From Gymnothorax reevesii (lineage: Eukaryota > Chordata > Actinopteri > Anguilliformes > Muraenidae): a stretch of DNA of 64,000 bases. Shown here in pieces: positions 44,289-56,947 of this stretch. The notes below the pieces were generated by a model. The model was given only the letters and a program-made list of their open reading frames with translations. It did no database searches and was not told the origin of the DNA. The position numbers and the translations under genes were made by a program. Where the stretch lies: contig CM056582.1 of assembly GCA_029721435.1 (NCBI GenBank), forward strand, positions 37,530,611 to 37,594,610, written 5' to 3'. The stretch's first letter is position 1; every line of letters begins with the position of its first letter.

Positions 44289-47200
44289 AAAAACAAAGGA
44301 ACGTGATGGGCAAGAATGGCATGATCAAGTTGGCCAGTAAATGCATTGGATTGTCGTAGCAGCACGGTTGTCTTCCTTAGCCGTTTTGAATTCCCCTTTA
44401 CACCTCTCCTTTACCTCATGACATTATCCAATTGTGGTTGAAGAAACGTTTATGGACATTAGAGCATATGACGTCATTTTTTGTCTATTCAAATTCTGCA
44501 GCAAAGTTATATAACTTATCCTTTATATGCCATATGATTAGGTCACACGGTCAGGTTGAATTATACTAGTCCTTTAATTGAAGCCTCATGTTTTTTCAGG
44601 TTAATTTTTAAGAAACAGCTGTCTACTTTTAAAATGCACACGCGTTAAAGTATTGTTAAGGGTCTCTTTAATCTTCTGAACCAAGGACTGACACCTTATC
44701 CATTCGATCACACAGTCAGTTTCCATGATGTCAGCTCCATAGAATTAAAAACAGTAAAATGGACGATGTCATGGAGTTGTGGGGATCTGAAGGGAGCTTA
44801 AAATGGCCACCCTTATTGATAAGAAAGTATTCCTATTGTGACACCTGAAAGGGAAGATCATAGAATTCCACAAAGGTTGGCCAGTATATACAAGCAGCAT
44901 AGGTAGTTTCACTCAAGTCTGCCCACTCTTTGATGCAATTGTCAGTGCCCTTTTACTACAGTGTTTGAATTCTATGGATAGCTTAAGGGAGTGTCAGCAG
45001 ACTTTTATAATACTATCTTGTATTCACTATTGACACAATAGGGACTTTAAGCAAGGGCGGATTTTGCGACGGCTACGGCACCCGGATATAGATCTGCACT
45101 CCACTGATCAAGACTGAAGCCGTTGTGCCGGCGTTCTTTGCCGTAGCAGGCTGATCTACCATGGGGAAAGAACCAATCTCACGTGGCCACTACAACGCTT
45201 GGTTCAGGAGATTGAAAATGTTTTCTATAATTGATTGTGACACACTAAACATTATGTGTTTCAGTTGACTTTTCACACAGACACAGGATACTGTGTAAAT
45301 TTCGCTGAGTAAAACCATAGTGAACAATTTTCTGCTGCAGGCTATATTCTCCCCTCATCCCAGCATGGCATACGGTACTTAATTTCTCTACCCTGTAAAC
45401 ATCTATATTTACTCACATGTGCATTAGTCTTTCTTCTACTGCTGTGCATGAAAAGTACACATATGATGTATATAAATGCACACTCCCATGCACTTTACCA
45501 TTCATTTACACTCTGATTAGATGTGTGCTTTAATTGTCAAACTTTACGTCTTTTTAAAATTGAATTGCTCAAAGTAAAGTTTATTAAAAAGATGCACATT
45601 TCTTTTGGTTATGCTCTGTTCCTGTACTTGGCATAATGACAACAAATTTGAATATTGTAATCAAATATTAACTGTTTCCCATTTCCCCTTAATCTATGAC
45701 ATCTACTCCTTTTGCCAGTGGGAGCAGGACGAATGAGCACTCACACTGAATTAACTACTTTGCTGACAAACCCTGATTAAAATCCACTGTTGTTTAAAGT
45801 CTCTGCTGGATTTGACAGTGACAGCACCAGCGACACTTTTTTCCAGGTGCCATAAGCATTGCAAAATCTGCCATTGTTGCTGGTCCAGATGAAATGCACA
45901 ATTCCAACCACGAAGGGACTCGAACCCTCAGTCTTCTGATCCGAAGATCGGACGCCTTATCCATTAGGCCACGTGGTCATTGCATGACAAGGCTGACTCC
46001 GAACAGTGAGCTGTGAGAACTGACAGCGGTTGATCAGTGCCATGTCAAATAACCGCTGTCATGTTGAGTTAAACAGCCCTGTCATTGAAAAACTCTCATG
46101 CTCAATCACTCTCCAGATCCAAACTCAGGTGTTTCGACCGTATGGTCAGGCTGAGCAATGTTAGCCCCTTGACTGAAGTTTGGTGAGTTTTTTTCTCAGA
46201 TTTCAGTGTTAGTAACACCAGCAAGATGATATGAAAAAACACCACCATCACACAACTATGCAAAGACTCAAGTCCTCAATCTTTTGATCCGGAGTCAGAA
46301 AGCTCCTCCATTAGGTGTCCTTTCATATTAGGTGACATCATTGGGGTTGACTTATGTTATTCCCTTAAACAAAGCCTTGTGAGTGTTAGTTTCAAGTTTC
46401 TGTTGCAGAAACTGTGACCAAGTCGTGTTAACAAGTACCAGCTTAAAAGAAAGTTTTTGTCTGAGAAACAGCTGGCAAGTGACATTAAAAAGCACCAGCA
46501 CTAAACAACCATGAATGGTCTCCAACTGTCAGTCTTAATACTTGAGTCAACTAAATTATCCAATATTTGCCTGATGTATTAGTTCACATGGTCAGGTTGA
46601 GTTTTGCTTGTCCCTTGACAGTGGTTTTGTGAGTTTTGTCAAGGTTCTTTCTAAAACCGCAGCCAGATAACATGAAAAACCACGACCAGAAGACACTTAT
46701 GAAGGGACTCAGATCCTCAATGTTCTGGCTCAAAGTCAGAAACCTCGCCTATTAGTTTGCTTTCATACATTACTACTACTATGTTACATTCAAAAGCTCT
46801 GTTATTGAACAAGGTATGCTCAATTACCTTATCCAAAATCAGGTGCCCTGTGTATCGGACCGTAAAAAACAGCTTGCAAGTGATATAAACACAAGTGTCA
46901 AACAAGCAAGAAGGGACTACAGTCCTTCGTCTTCAGATCCGTAGTCAGGAATTTCTCCATTAGGGGCCCTTCATATTAGGTAACATCATATGACTGAATT
47001 GCTTTATTGTCATGAAGAAAAGGTTCCAAGTTCTTTAACTGGTTTCTTTTGACGAAACAGCTACCAGTTCATATTAACAAGCACCAACTTTAAAGAAAGT
47101 TTTTATGTAGGAAATACCGCAAGATACATTAACAAGCACCCCCATGAAACACCCTTGAAGGTTCTCCAACAATCAATCCGAAGATCAGGGCCATGTTGGA

Positions 47201-47449
47201 ATAGTGTTTTTTGTCACGGAAAGTGGCTAACTTCTAGAAAATGAGCTGGAAGTGTATACACGGCAGCCATGAGAAGTGTATTCCAGTTTTGTAAATGTAA
47301 AGAAAAGGTGCTTCAATGCTTCCTAACGTATCACCTTTGACATAGGGTACACGAAACCATTCTTCATAAAAACAAAGGTGATAACGCCATCCAGCCATTC
47401 AGTGTGGCTGAACCATTTAAAGTGACGACCATCCATACGGGCAATCACA
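44289..47449. repeat. Repeat unit 15
   Basis: 3161 bp. Haplotype C; third type of 6-bp deletion (accagcgacac near 45826) and a 1-bp net insertion inside the tRNA. Confidence 0.95.
45905..45978 (-). pseudogene. tRNA-Arg with disrupted anticodon arm, unit 15
   Basis: This locus is 74 nt because a local change adds one base. The plus strand reads gaagatcggacg where other copies have gaagtcagacg, which removes the normal TCTGA 5' anticodon stem. Acceptor, D and T arms and both promoter boxes are intact, so a transcript is likely but should not fold properly. The altered stretch forms an almost perfect inverted repeat, tccga-aga-tcgga. That fits quasi-palindrome template switching; a patch from a nearby relic containing ccgaagatc is an alternative. 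A sequence error is possible. Confidence 0.75.
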
Positions 47450-50400
47450 AAAAACAAAGGAACGTGATGGGCAAGAATGGCATGATCAAGTTGGCCAGTA
47501 AATGCATTGGATTGTCGTAGCAGCACGGTTGTCTTCCTTAGCCGTTTTGAATTCCCCTTTACACCTCTCCTTTACCTCATGACATTATCCAATTGTGGTT
47601 GAAGAAACGTTTATGGACATTAGAGCATATGACGTCATTTTTTGTCTATTCAAATTCTGCAGCAAAGTTATATAACTTATCCTTTATATGCCATATGATT
47701 AGGTCACACGGTCAGGTTGAATTATACTAGTCCTTTAATTGAAGCCTCATGTTTTTTCAGGTTAATTTTTAAGAAACAGCTGTCTACTTTTAAAATGCAC
47801 ACGCGTTAAAGTATTGTTAAGGGTCTCTTTAATCTTCTGAACCAAGGACTGACACCTTATCCATTCGATCACACAGTCAGTTTCCATGATGTCAGCTCCA
47901 TAGAATTAAAAACAGTAAAATAGACGATGTCATGGAGTTGTGGGGATCTGAAGGGAGCTTAAAATGGCCACCCTTATTGATAAGAAAGTATTCCTATTGT
48001 GACACCTGAAAGGGAAGATCATAGAATTCCACAAAGGTTGGCCAGTATATACAAGCAGCATAGGTAGTTTCACTCAAGTCTGCCCACTCTTTGATGCAAT
48101 TGTCAGTGCCCTTTTACTACAGTGTTTGAATTCTATGGATAGCTTAAGGGAGTGTCAGCAGACTTTTATAATACTATCTTGTATTCACTATTGACACAAT
48201 AGGGACTTTAAGCAAGGGCGGATTTTGCGACGGCTACAGCACCCGGATATAGATCTGCACTCCACTGATCAAGACTGAAGCCGTTGTGCCGGCGTTCTTT
48301 GCCGTAGCAGGCTGATCTACCATGGGGAAAGAACCAATCTCACGTGGCCACTACAACGCTTGGTTCAGGAGATTGAAAATGTTTTCTATAATTGATTGTG
48401 ACACACTAAACATTATGTGTTTCAGTGGACTTTTCACACAGACACAGGATACTGTGTAAATTTCGCTGAGTAAAACCATAGTGAACAATTTTCTGCTGCA
48501 GGCTATATTCTCCCCTCATCCCAGCATGGCATACGGTACTTAATTTCTCTACCCTGTAAACATCTATATTTACTCACATGTACATTAGTCTTTCTTCTAC
48601 TGCTGTGCATGAAAAGTACACATATGATGTATATAAATGCACACTCCCATGCACTTTACCATTCATTTACACTCTGATTAGATGTGTGCTTTAATTGTCA
48701 AACTTTACGTCTTTTTAAAATTGAATTGCTCAAAGTAAAGTTTATTAAAAAGATGCACATTTCTTTTGATTATGCTCTGTTCCTGTACTTGGCATAATGA
48801 CAACAAATTTGAATATTGTAATCAAATATTAACTGTTTCCCATTTCCCCTTAATCTATGACATCTACTCCTTTTGCCAGTGGGAGCAGGACGAATGAGCA
48901 CTCACACTGAATTAACTACTTTGCTGACAAACCCCGATTAAAATCCACTGTTGTTTAAAGTCTCTGCTGGATTTGACAGTGACAGCACCAGCACTTGAGA
49001 CACTTTTTTCCAGGTGCCATGGGCATTGCAAAATCTGCCATTGTTGCTGGTCCAGATGAAATGCACAATTCCAACCACGAAGGGACTCGAACCCTCAGTC
49101 TTCTGATCCGAAGTCAGATGCCTTATCCATTAGGCCACGTGGTCATTGCATGACAAGGCTGACTCCGAACAGTGAGCTGTGAGAACTGACAGCGGTTGAT
49201 CAGTGCCATGTCAAATAACCGCTGTCATGTTGAGTTAAACAGCCCTGTCATTGAAAAACTCTCATGCTCAATCACTCTCCAGATCCAAACTCAGGTGTTT
49301 CGACCGTATGGTCAGGCTGAGCAATGTTAGCCCCTTGACTGAAGTTTGGTGAGTTTTTTTCTCAGATTTCAGTGTTAGTAATACCAGCAAGATGATATGA
49401 AAAAACACCACCATCACACAACTATGCAAAGACTCAAGTCCTCAATCTTTTGATCCGGAGTCAGAAAGCTCCTCCATTAGGTGTCCTTTCATATTAGGTG
49501 ACATCATTGGGGTTGACTTATGTTATTCCCTTAAACAAAGCCTTGTGAGTGTTAGTTTCAAGTTTCTGTTGCAGAAACTGTGACCAAGTCGTGTTAACAA
49601 GTACCAGCTTAAAAGAAAGTTTTTGTCTGAGAAACAGCTGGCAAGTGACATTAAAAAGCACCAGCACTAAACAACCATGAATGGTCTCCAACTGTCAGTC
49701 TTAATACTAGAGTGAACTAAATTATCCAATATTTGCCTGATGTATTAGTTCACATGGTCAGGTTGAGTTTTGCTTGTCCCTTGACAGTGGTTTTGTGAGT
49801 TTTGTCAAGGTTCTTTCTAAAACCGCAGCCAGATAACATGAAAAACCACGACCAGAAGACACTTATGAAGGGACTCAGATCCTCAATGTTCTGGCTCAAA
49901 GTCAGAAACCTCGCCTATTAGTTTGCTTTCATACATTACTACTACTATGTTACATTCAAAAGCTCTGTTATTGAACAAGGTATGCTCAATTACCTTATCC
50001 AAAATCAGGTGCCCTGTGTATCGGACCGTAAAAAACAGCTTGCAAGTGATATAAACACAAGTGTCAAACAAGCAAGAAGGGACTACAGTCCTTCGTCTTC
50101 AGATCCGTAGTCAGGAATTTCTCCATTAGGGGCCCTTCATATTAGGTAACATCATATGACTGAATTGCTTTATTGTCATGAAGAAAAGGTTCCAAGTTCT
50201 TTAACTGGTTTCTTTTGACGAAACAGCTACCAGTTCATATTAACAAGCACCAACTTTAAAGAAAGTTTTTATGTAGGAAATACCGCAAGATACATTAACA
50301 AGCACCCCCATGAAACACCCTTGAAGGTTCTCCAACAATCAATCCGAAGATCAGGGCCATGTTGGAATAGTGTTTTTTGTCACGGAAAGTGGCTAACTTC

Positions 50401-50615
50401 TAGAAAATGAGCTGGAAGTGTATACACGGCAGCCATGAGAAGTGTATTCCAGTTTTGTAAATGTAAAGAAAAGGTGCTTCAATGCTTCCTAACGTATCAC
50501 CTTTGACATAGGGTACACGAAACCATTCTTCATAAAAACAAAGGTGATAACGCCATCCAGCCATTCAGTGTGGCTGAACCATTTAAAGTGACGACCATCC
50601 ATACGGGCAATCACA
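47450..50615. repeat. Repeat unit 16
   Basis: 3166 bp. Haplotype D: aaaatagacg, ggctacagcaccc, ttttgattatg, ccatgggc, gtaatacc, actagagtgaac. tRNA with A26. Confidence 0.95.
49072..49144 (-). tRNA. tRNA-Arg (TCG) with G26-to-A, unit 16
   Basis: The base between the D stem and anticodon stem is A instead of G, a CpG transition. All stems, the anticodon and both promoter boxes are intact. Position 26 is a frequent dimethylguanosine site (Trm1 family), so the modification would be lost. Probably functional. Unit 17, otherwise nearly identical, lacks the change, so it is recent. Confidence 0.92.
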
Positions 50616-53600
50616 AAAAACAAAGGAACGTGATGGGCAAGAATGGCATGATCAAGTTGGCCAGTAAATGCATTGGATTGTCGTAGCAGCACGGTTGTCT
50701 TCCTTAGCCGTTTTGAATTCCCCTTTACACCTCTCCTTTACCTCATGACATTATCCAATTGTGGTTGAAGAAACGTTTATGGACATTAGAGCATATGACG
50801 TCATTTTTTGTCTATTCAAATTCTGCAGCAAAGTTATATAACTTATCCTTTATATGCCATATGATTAGGTCACACGGTCAGGTTGAATTATACTAGTCCT
50901 TTAATTGAAGCCTCATGTTTTTTCAGGTTAATTTTTAAGAAACAGCTGTCTACTTTTAAAATGCACACGCGTTAAAGTATTGTTAAGGGTCTCTTTAATC
51001 TTCTGAACCAAGGACTGACACCTTATCCATTCGATCACACAGTCAGTTTCCATGATGTCAGCTCCATAGAATTAAAAACAGTAAAATAGACGATGTCATG
51101 GAGTTGTGGGGATCTGAAGGGAGCTTAAAATGGCCACCCTTATTGATAAGAAAGTATTCCTATTGTGACACCTGAAAGGGAAGATCATAGAATTCCACAA
51201 AGGTTGGCCAGTATATACAAGCAGCATAGGTAGTTTCACTCAAGTCTGCCCACTCTTTGATGCAATTGTCAGTGCCCTTTTACTACAGTGTTTGAATTCT
51301 ATGGATAGCTTAAGGGAGTGTCAGCAGACTTTTATAATACTATCTTGTATTCACTATTGACACAATAGGGACTTTAAGCAAGGGCGGATTTTGCGACGGC
51401 TACAGCACCCGGATATAGATCTGCACTCCACTGATCAAGACTGAAGCCGTTGTGCCGGCGTTCTTTGCCGTAGCAGGCTGATCTACCATGGGGAAAGAAC
51501 CAATCTCACGTGGCCACTACAACGCTTGGTTCAGGAGATTGAAAATGTTTTCTATAATTGATTGTGACACACTAAACATTATGTGTTTCAGTGGACTTTT
51601 CACACAGACACAGGATACTGTGTAAATTTCGCTGAGTAAAACCATAGTGAACAATTTTCTGCTGCAGGCTATATTCTCCCCTCATCCCAGCATGGCATAC
51701 GGTACTTAATTTCTCTACCCTGTAAACATCTATATTTACTCACATGTACATTAGTCTTTCTTCTACTGCTGTGCATGAAAAGTACACATATGATGTATAT
51801 AAATGCACACTCCCATGCACTTTACCATTCATTTACACTCTGATTAGATGTGTGCTTTAATTGTCAAACTTTACGTCTTTTTAAAATTGAATTGCTCAAA
51901 GTAAAGTTTATTAAAAAGATGCACATTTCTTTTGATTATGCTCTGTTCCTGTACTTGGCATAATGACAACAAATTTGAATATTGTAATCAAATATTAACT
52001 GTTTCCCATTTCCCCTTAATCTATGACATCTACTCCTTTTGCCAGTGGGAGCAGGACGAATGAGCACTCACACTGAATTAACTACTTTGCTGACAAACCC
52101 CGATTAAAATCCACTGTTGTTTAAAGTCTCTGCTGGATTTGACAGTGACAGCACCAGCACTTGAGACACTTTTTTCCAGGTGCCATGGGCATTGCAAAAT
52201 CTGCCATTGTTGCTGGTCCAGATGAAATGCACAATTCCAACCACGAAGGGACTCGAACCCTCAGTCTTCTGATCCGAAGTCAGACGCCTTATCCATTAGG
52301 CCACGTGGTCATTGCATGACAAGGCTGACTCCGAACAGTGAGCTGTGAGAACTGACAGCGGTTGATCAGTGCCATGTCAAATAACCGCTGTCATGTTGAG
52401 TTAAACAGCCCTGTCATTGAAAAACTCTCATGCTCAATCACTCTCCAGATCCAAACTCAGGTGTTTCGACCGTATGGTCAGGCTGAGCAATGTTAGCCCC
52501 TTGACTGAAGTTTGGTGAGTTTTTTTCTCAGATTTCAGTGTTAGTAATACCAGCAAGATGATATGAAAAAACACCACCATCACACAACTATGCAAAGACT
52601 CAAGTCCTCAATCTTTTGATCCGGAGTCAGAAAGCTCCTCCATTAGGTGTCCTTTCATATTAGGTGACATCATTGGGGTTGACTTATGTTATTCCCTTAA
52701 ACAAAGCCTTGTGAGTGTTAGTTTCAAGTTTCTGTTGCAGAAACTGTGACCAAGTCGTGTTAACAAGTACCAGCTTAAAAGAAAGTTTTTGTCTGAGAAA
52801 CAGCTGGCAAGTGACATTAAAAAGCACCAGCACTAAACAACCATGAATGGTCTCCAACTGTCAGTCTTAATACTAGAGTGAACTAAATTATCCAATATTT
52901 GCCTGATGTATTAGTTCACATGGTCAGGTTGAGTTTTGCTTGTCCCTTGACAGTGGTTTTGTGAGTTTTGTCAAGGTTCTTTCTAAAACCGCAGCCAGAT
53001 AACATGAAAAACCACGACCAGAAGACACTTATGAAGGGACTCAGATCCTCAATGTTCTGGCTCAAAGTCAGAAACCTCACCTATTAGTTTGCTTTCATAC
53101 ATTACTACTACTATGTTACATTCAAAAGCTCTGTTATTGAACAAGGTATGCTCAATTACCTTATCCAAAATCAGGTGCCCTGTGTATCGGACCGTAAAAA
53201 ACAGCTTGCAAGTGATATAAACACAAGTGTCAAACAAGCAAGAAGGGACTACAGTCCTTCGTCTTCAGATCCGTAGTCAGGAATTTCTCCATTAGGGGCC
53301 CTTCATATTAGGTAACATCATATGACTGAATTGCTTTATTGTCATGAAGAAAAGGTTCCAAGTTCTTTAACTGGTTTCTTTTGACGAAACAGCTACCAGT
53401 TCATATTAACAAGCACCAACTTTAAAGAAAGTTTTTATGTAGGAAATACCGCAAGATACATTAACAAGCACCCCCATGAAACACCCTTGAAGGTTCTCCA
53501 ACAATCAATCCGAAGATCAGGGCCATGTTGGAATAGTGTTTTTTGTCACGGAAAGTGGCTAACTTCTAGAAAATGAGCTGGAAGTGTATACACGGCAGCC

Positions 53601-53781
53601 ATGAGAAGTGTATTCCAGTTTTGTAAATGTAAAGAAAAGGTGCTTCAATGCTTCCTAACGTATCACCTTTGACATAGGGTACACGAAACCATTCTTCATA
53701 AAAACAAAGGTGATAACGCCATCCAGCCATTCAGTGTGGCTGAACCATTTAAAGTGACGACCATCCATACGGGCAATCACA
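50616..53781. repeat. Repeat unit 17
   Basis: 3166 bp, near-twin of unit 16 but with the canonical tRNA and cctcacc rather than cctcgcc near 53070. Confidence 0.95.
52238..52310 (-). tRNA. tRNA-Arg (TCG), unit 17
   Basis: Identical to the unit 1 gene. The downstream trailer has catggg instead of catagg, shared with units 16 and 20. Confidence 0.96.
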
Positions 53782-56700
53782 AAAAACAAAGGAACGTGAT
53801 GGGCAAGAATGGCATGATCAAGTTGGCCAGTAAATGCATTGGATTGTCGTAGCAGCACGGTTGTCTTCCTTAGCCGTTTTGAATTCCCCTTTACACCTCT
53901 CCTTTACCTCATGACATTATCCAATTGTGGTTGAAGAAACGTTTATGGACATTAGAGCATATGACGTCATTTTTTGTCTATTCAAATTCTGCAGCAAAGT
54001 TATATAACTTATCCTTTATATGCCATATGATTAGGTCACACGGTCAGGTTGAATTATACTAGTCCTTTAATTGAAGCCTCATGTTTTTTCAGGTTAATTT
54101 TTAAGAAACAGCTGTCTACTTTTAAAATGCACACGCGTTAAAGTATTGTTAAGGGTCTCTTTAATCTTCTGAACCAAGGACTGACACCTTATCCATTCGA
54201 TCACACAGTCAGTTTCCATGATGTCAGCTCCATAGAATTAAAAACAGTAAAATGGACGATGTCATGGAGTTGTGGGGATCTGAAGGGAGCTTAAAATGGC
54301 CACCCTTATTGATAAGAAAGTATTCCTATTGTGACACCTGAAAGGGAAGATCATAGAATTCCACAAAGGTTGGCCAGTATATACAAGCAGCATAGGTAGT
54401 TTCACTCAAGTCTGCCCACTCTTTGATGCAATTGTCAGTGCCCTTTTACTACAGTGTTTGAATTCTATGGATAGCTTAAGGGAGTGTCAGCAGACTTTTA
54501 TAATACTATCTTGTATTCACTATTGACACAATAGGGACTTTAAGCAAGGGCGGATTTTGCAACGGCTACGGCACCCGGATATAGATCTGCACTCCGCTGA
54601 TCAAGACTGAAGCCGTTGTGCCGGCGTTCTTTGCCGTAGCAGGCTGATCTACCATGGGGAAAGAACCAATCTCACGTGGCCACTACAACGCTTGGTTCAG
54701 GAGATTGAAAATGTTTTCTATAATTGATTGTGACACACTAAACATTATGTGTTTCAGTGGACTTTTCACACAGACACAGGATACTGTGTAAATTTCGCTG
54801 AGTAAAACCATAGTGAACAATTTTCTGCTGCAGGCTATATTCTCCCCTCATCCCAGCATGGCATACGGTACTTAATTTCTCTACCCTGTAAACATCTATA
54901 TTTACTCACATGTACATTAGTCTTTCTTCTACTGCTGTGCATGAAAAGTACACATATGATGTATATAAATGCACACTCCCATGCACTTTACCATTCATTT
55001 ACACTCTGATTAGATGTGTGCTTAAATTGTCAAACTTTACGTCTTTTTAAAATTGAATTGCTCAAAGTAAAGTTTATTAAAAAGATGCACATTTCTTTTG
55101 GTTATGCTCTGTTCCTGTACTTGGCATAATGACAACAAATTTGAATATTGTAATCAAATATTAACTGTTTCCCATTTCCCCTAAATCTATGACATCTACT
55201 CCTTTTGCCAGTGGGAGCAGGACGAATGAGCACTTACACTGAATTAACTACTTTGCTGACAAACCCCGATTAAAATCCACTGTTGTTTAAAGTCTCTGCT
55301 GGAATTGACAGTGACAGCACCAGCACTTGAGACACTTTTTTCCAGGTGCCATAGGCATTGCAAAATCTGCCATTGTTGCTGGTCCAGATGAAATGCACAA
55401 TTCCGACGACGAAGGGCCTCGAACCCTCAGTCTTCTGATCCGAAGTCAGACGCCTTATCCATTAGGCCACGTGGTCATTGCATGACAAGGCTGACTCCGA
55501 ACAGTGAGCTGTGAGAACTGACAGCGGTTGATCAGTGCCATGTCAAATAACCGCTGTCATGTTGAGTTAAACAGCCCTGTCATTGAAAAACTCTCATGCT
55601 CAATCACTCTCCAGATCCAAACTCAGGTGTTTCGACCGTATGGTCAGGCTGAGCAATGTTAGCCCCTTGACTGAAGTTTGGTGAGTTTTTTTCTCAGATT
55701 TCAGTGTTAGTAACACCAGCAAGATGATATGAAAAAACACCACCATCACACAACTATGCAAAGACTCAAGTCCTCAATCTTTTGATCCGGAGTCAGAAAG
55801 CTCCTCCATTAGGTGTCCTTTCATATTAGGTGATATTATTGGGGTTGACTTATGTTATTCCCTTAAACAAAGCCTTGTGAGTGTTAGTTTCAAGTTTCTG
55901 TTGCAGAAACTGTGACCAAGTCGTGTTAACAAGTACCAGCTTAAAAGAAAGTTTTTGTCTGAGAAACAGCTGGCAAGTGACATTAAAAAGCACCAGCACT
56001 AAACAACCATGAATGGTCTCCAACTGTCAGTCTTAATACTTGAGTCAACTAAATTATCCAATATTTGCCTGATGTATTAGTTCACATGGTCAGGTTGAGT
56101 TTTGCTTGTCCCTTGACAGTGGTTTTGTGAGTTTTGTCAAGGTTCTTTCTAAAACCGCAGCCAGATAACATGAAAAACCACGACCAGAAGACACTTATGA
56201 AGGGACTCAGATCCTCAATGTTCTGGCTCAAAGTCAGAAACCTCGCCTATTAGTTTGCTTTCATACATTACTACTACTATGTTACATTCAAAAGCTCTGT
56301 TATTGAACAAGGTATGCTCAATTACCTTATCCAAAATCAGGTGCCCTGTGTATCGGACCGTAAAAAACAGCTTGCAAGTGATATAAACACAAGTGTCAAA
56401 CAAGCAAGAAGGGACTACAGTCCTTCGTCTTCAGATCCGTAGTCAGGAATTTCTCCATTAGGGGCCCTTCATATTAGGTAACATCATATGACTGAATTGC
56501 TTTATTGTCATGAAGAAAAGGTTCCAAGTTCTTAAACTGGTTTCTTTTGACGAAACAGCTACCAGTTCATATTAACAAGCACCAACTTTAAAGAAAGTTT
56601 TTATGTAGGAAATACCGCAAGATACATTAACAAGCACCCCCATGAAACACCCTTGAAGGTTCTCCAACAATCAATCCGAAGATCAGGGCCATGTTGGAAT

Positions 56701-56947
56701 AGTGTTTTTTGTCACGGAAAGTGGCTAACTTCTAGAAAATGAGCTGGAAGTGTATACACGGCAGCCATGAGAAGTGTATTCCAGTTTTGTAAATGTAAAG
56801 AAAAGGTGCTTCAATGCTTCCTAACGTATCACCTTTGACATAGGGTATACGAAACCATTCTTCATAAAAACAAAGGTGATAACGCCATCCAGCCATTCAG
56901 TGTGGCTGAACCATTTAAAGTGACGACCATCCATACGGGCAATCACA
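53782..56947. repeat. Repeat unit 18
   Basis: 3166 bp. Private tgcaacggc, gcttaaattg, tgatattatt and cttaaactgg; cacttacac and the variant tRNA shared with unit 19. Confidence 0.95.
55404..55476 (-). tRNA. Variant tRNA-Arg (TCG), C4:C69 mismatch and C72, unit 18
   Basis: Has the C69 and T-loop G60 changes of unit 14 plus T72 to C, so the first acceptor pair becomes Watson-Crick G1-C72 while C4:C69 stays unpaired. Anticodon and promoter boxes are intact. Shared exactly with unit 19. The extra change restores pairing at the stem end, which may be chance or partial compensation. Confidence 0.8.
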
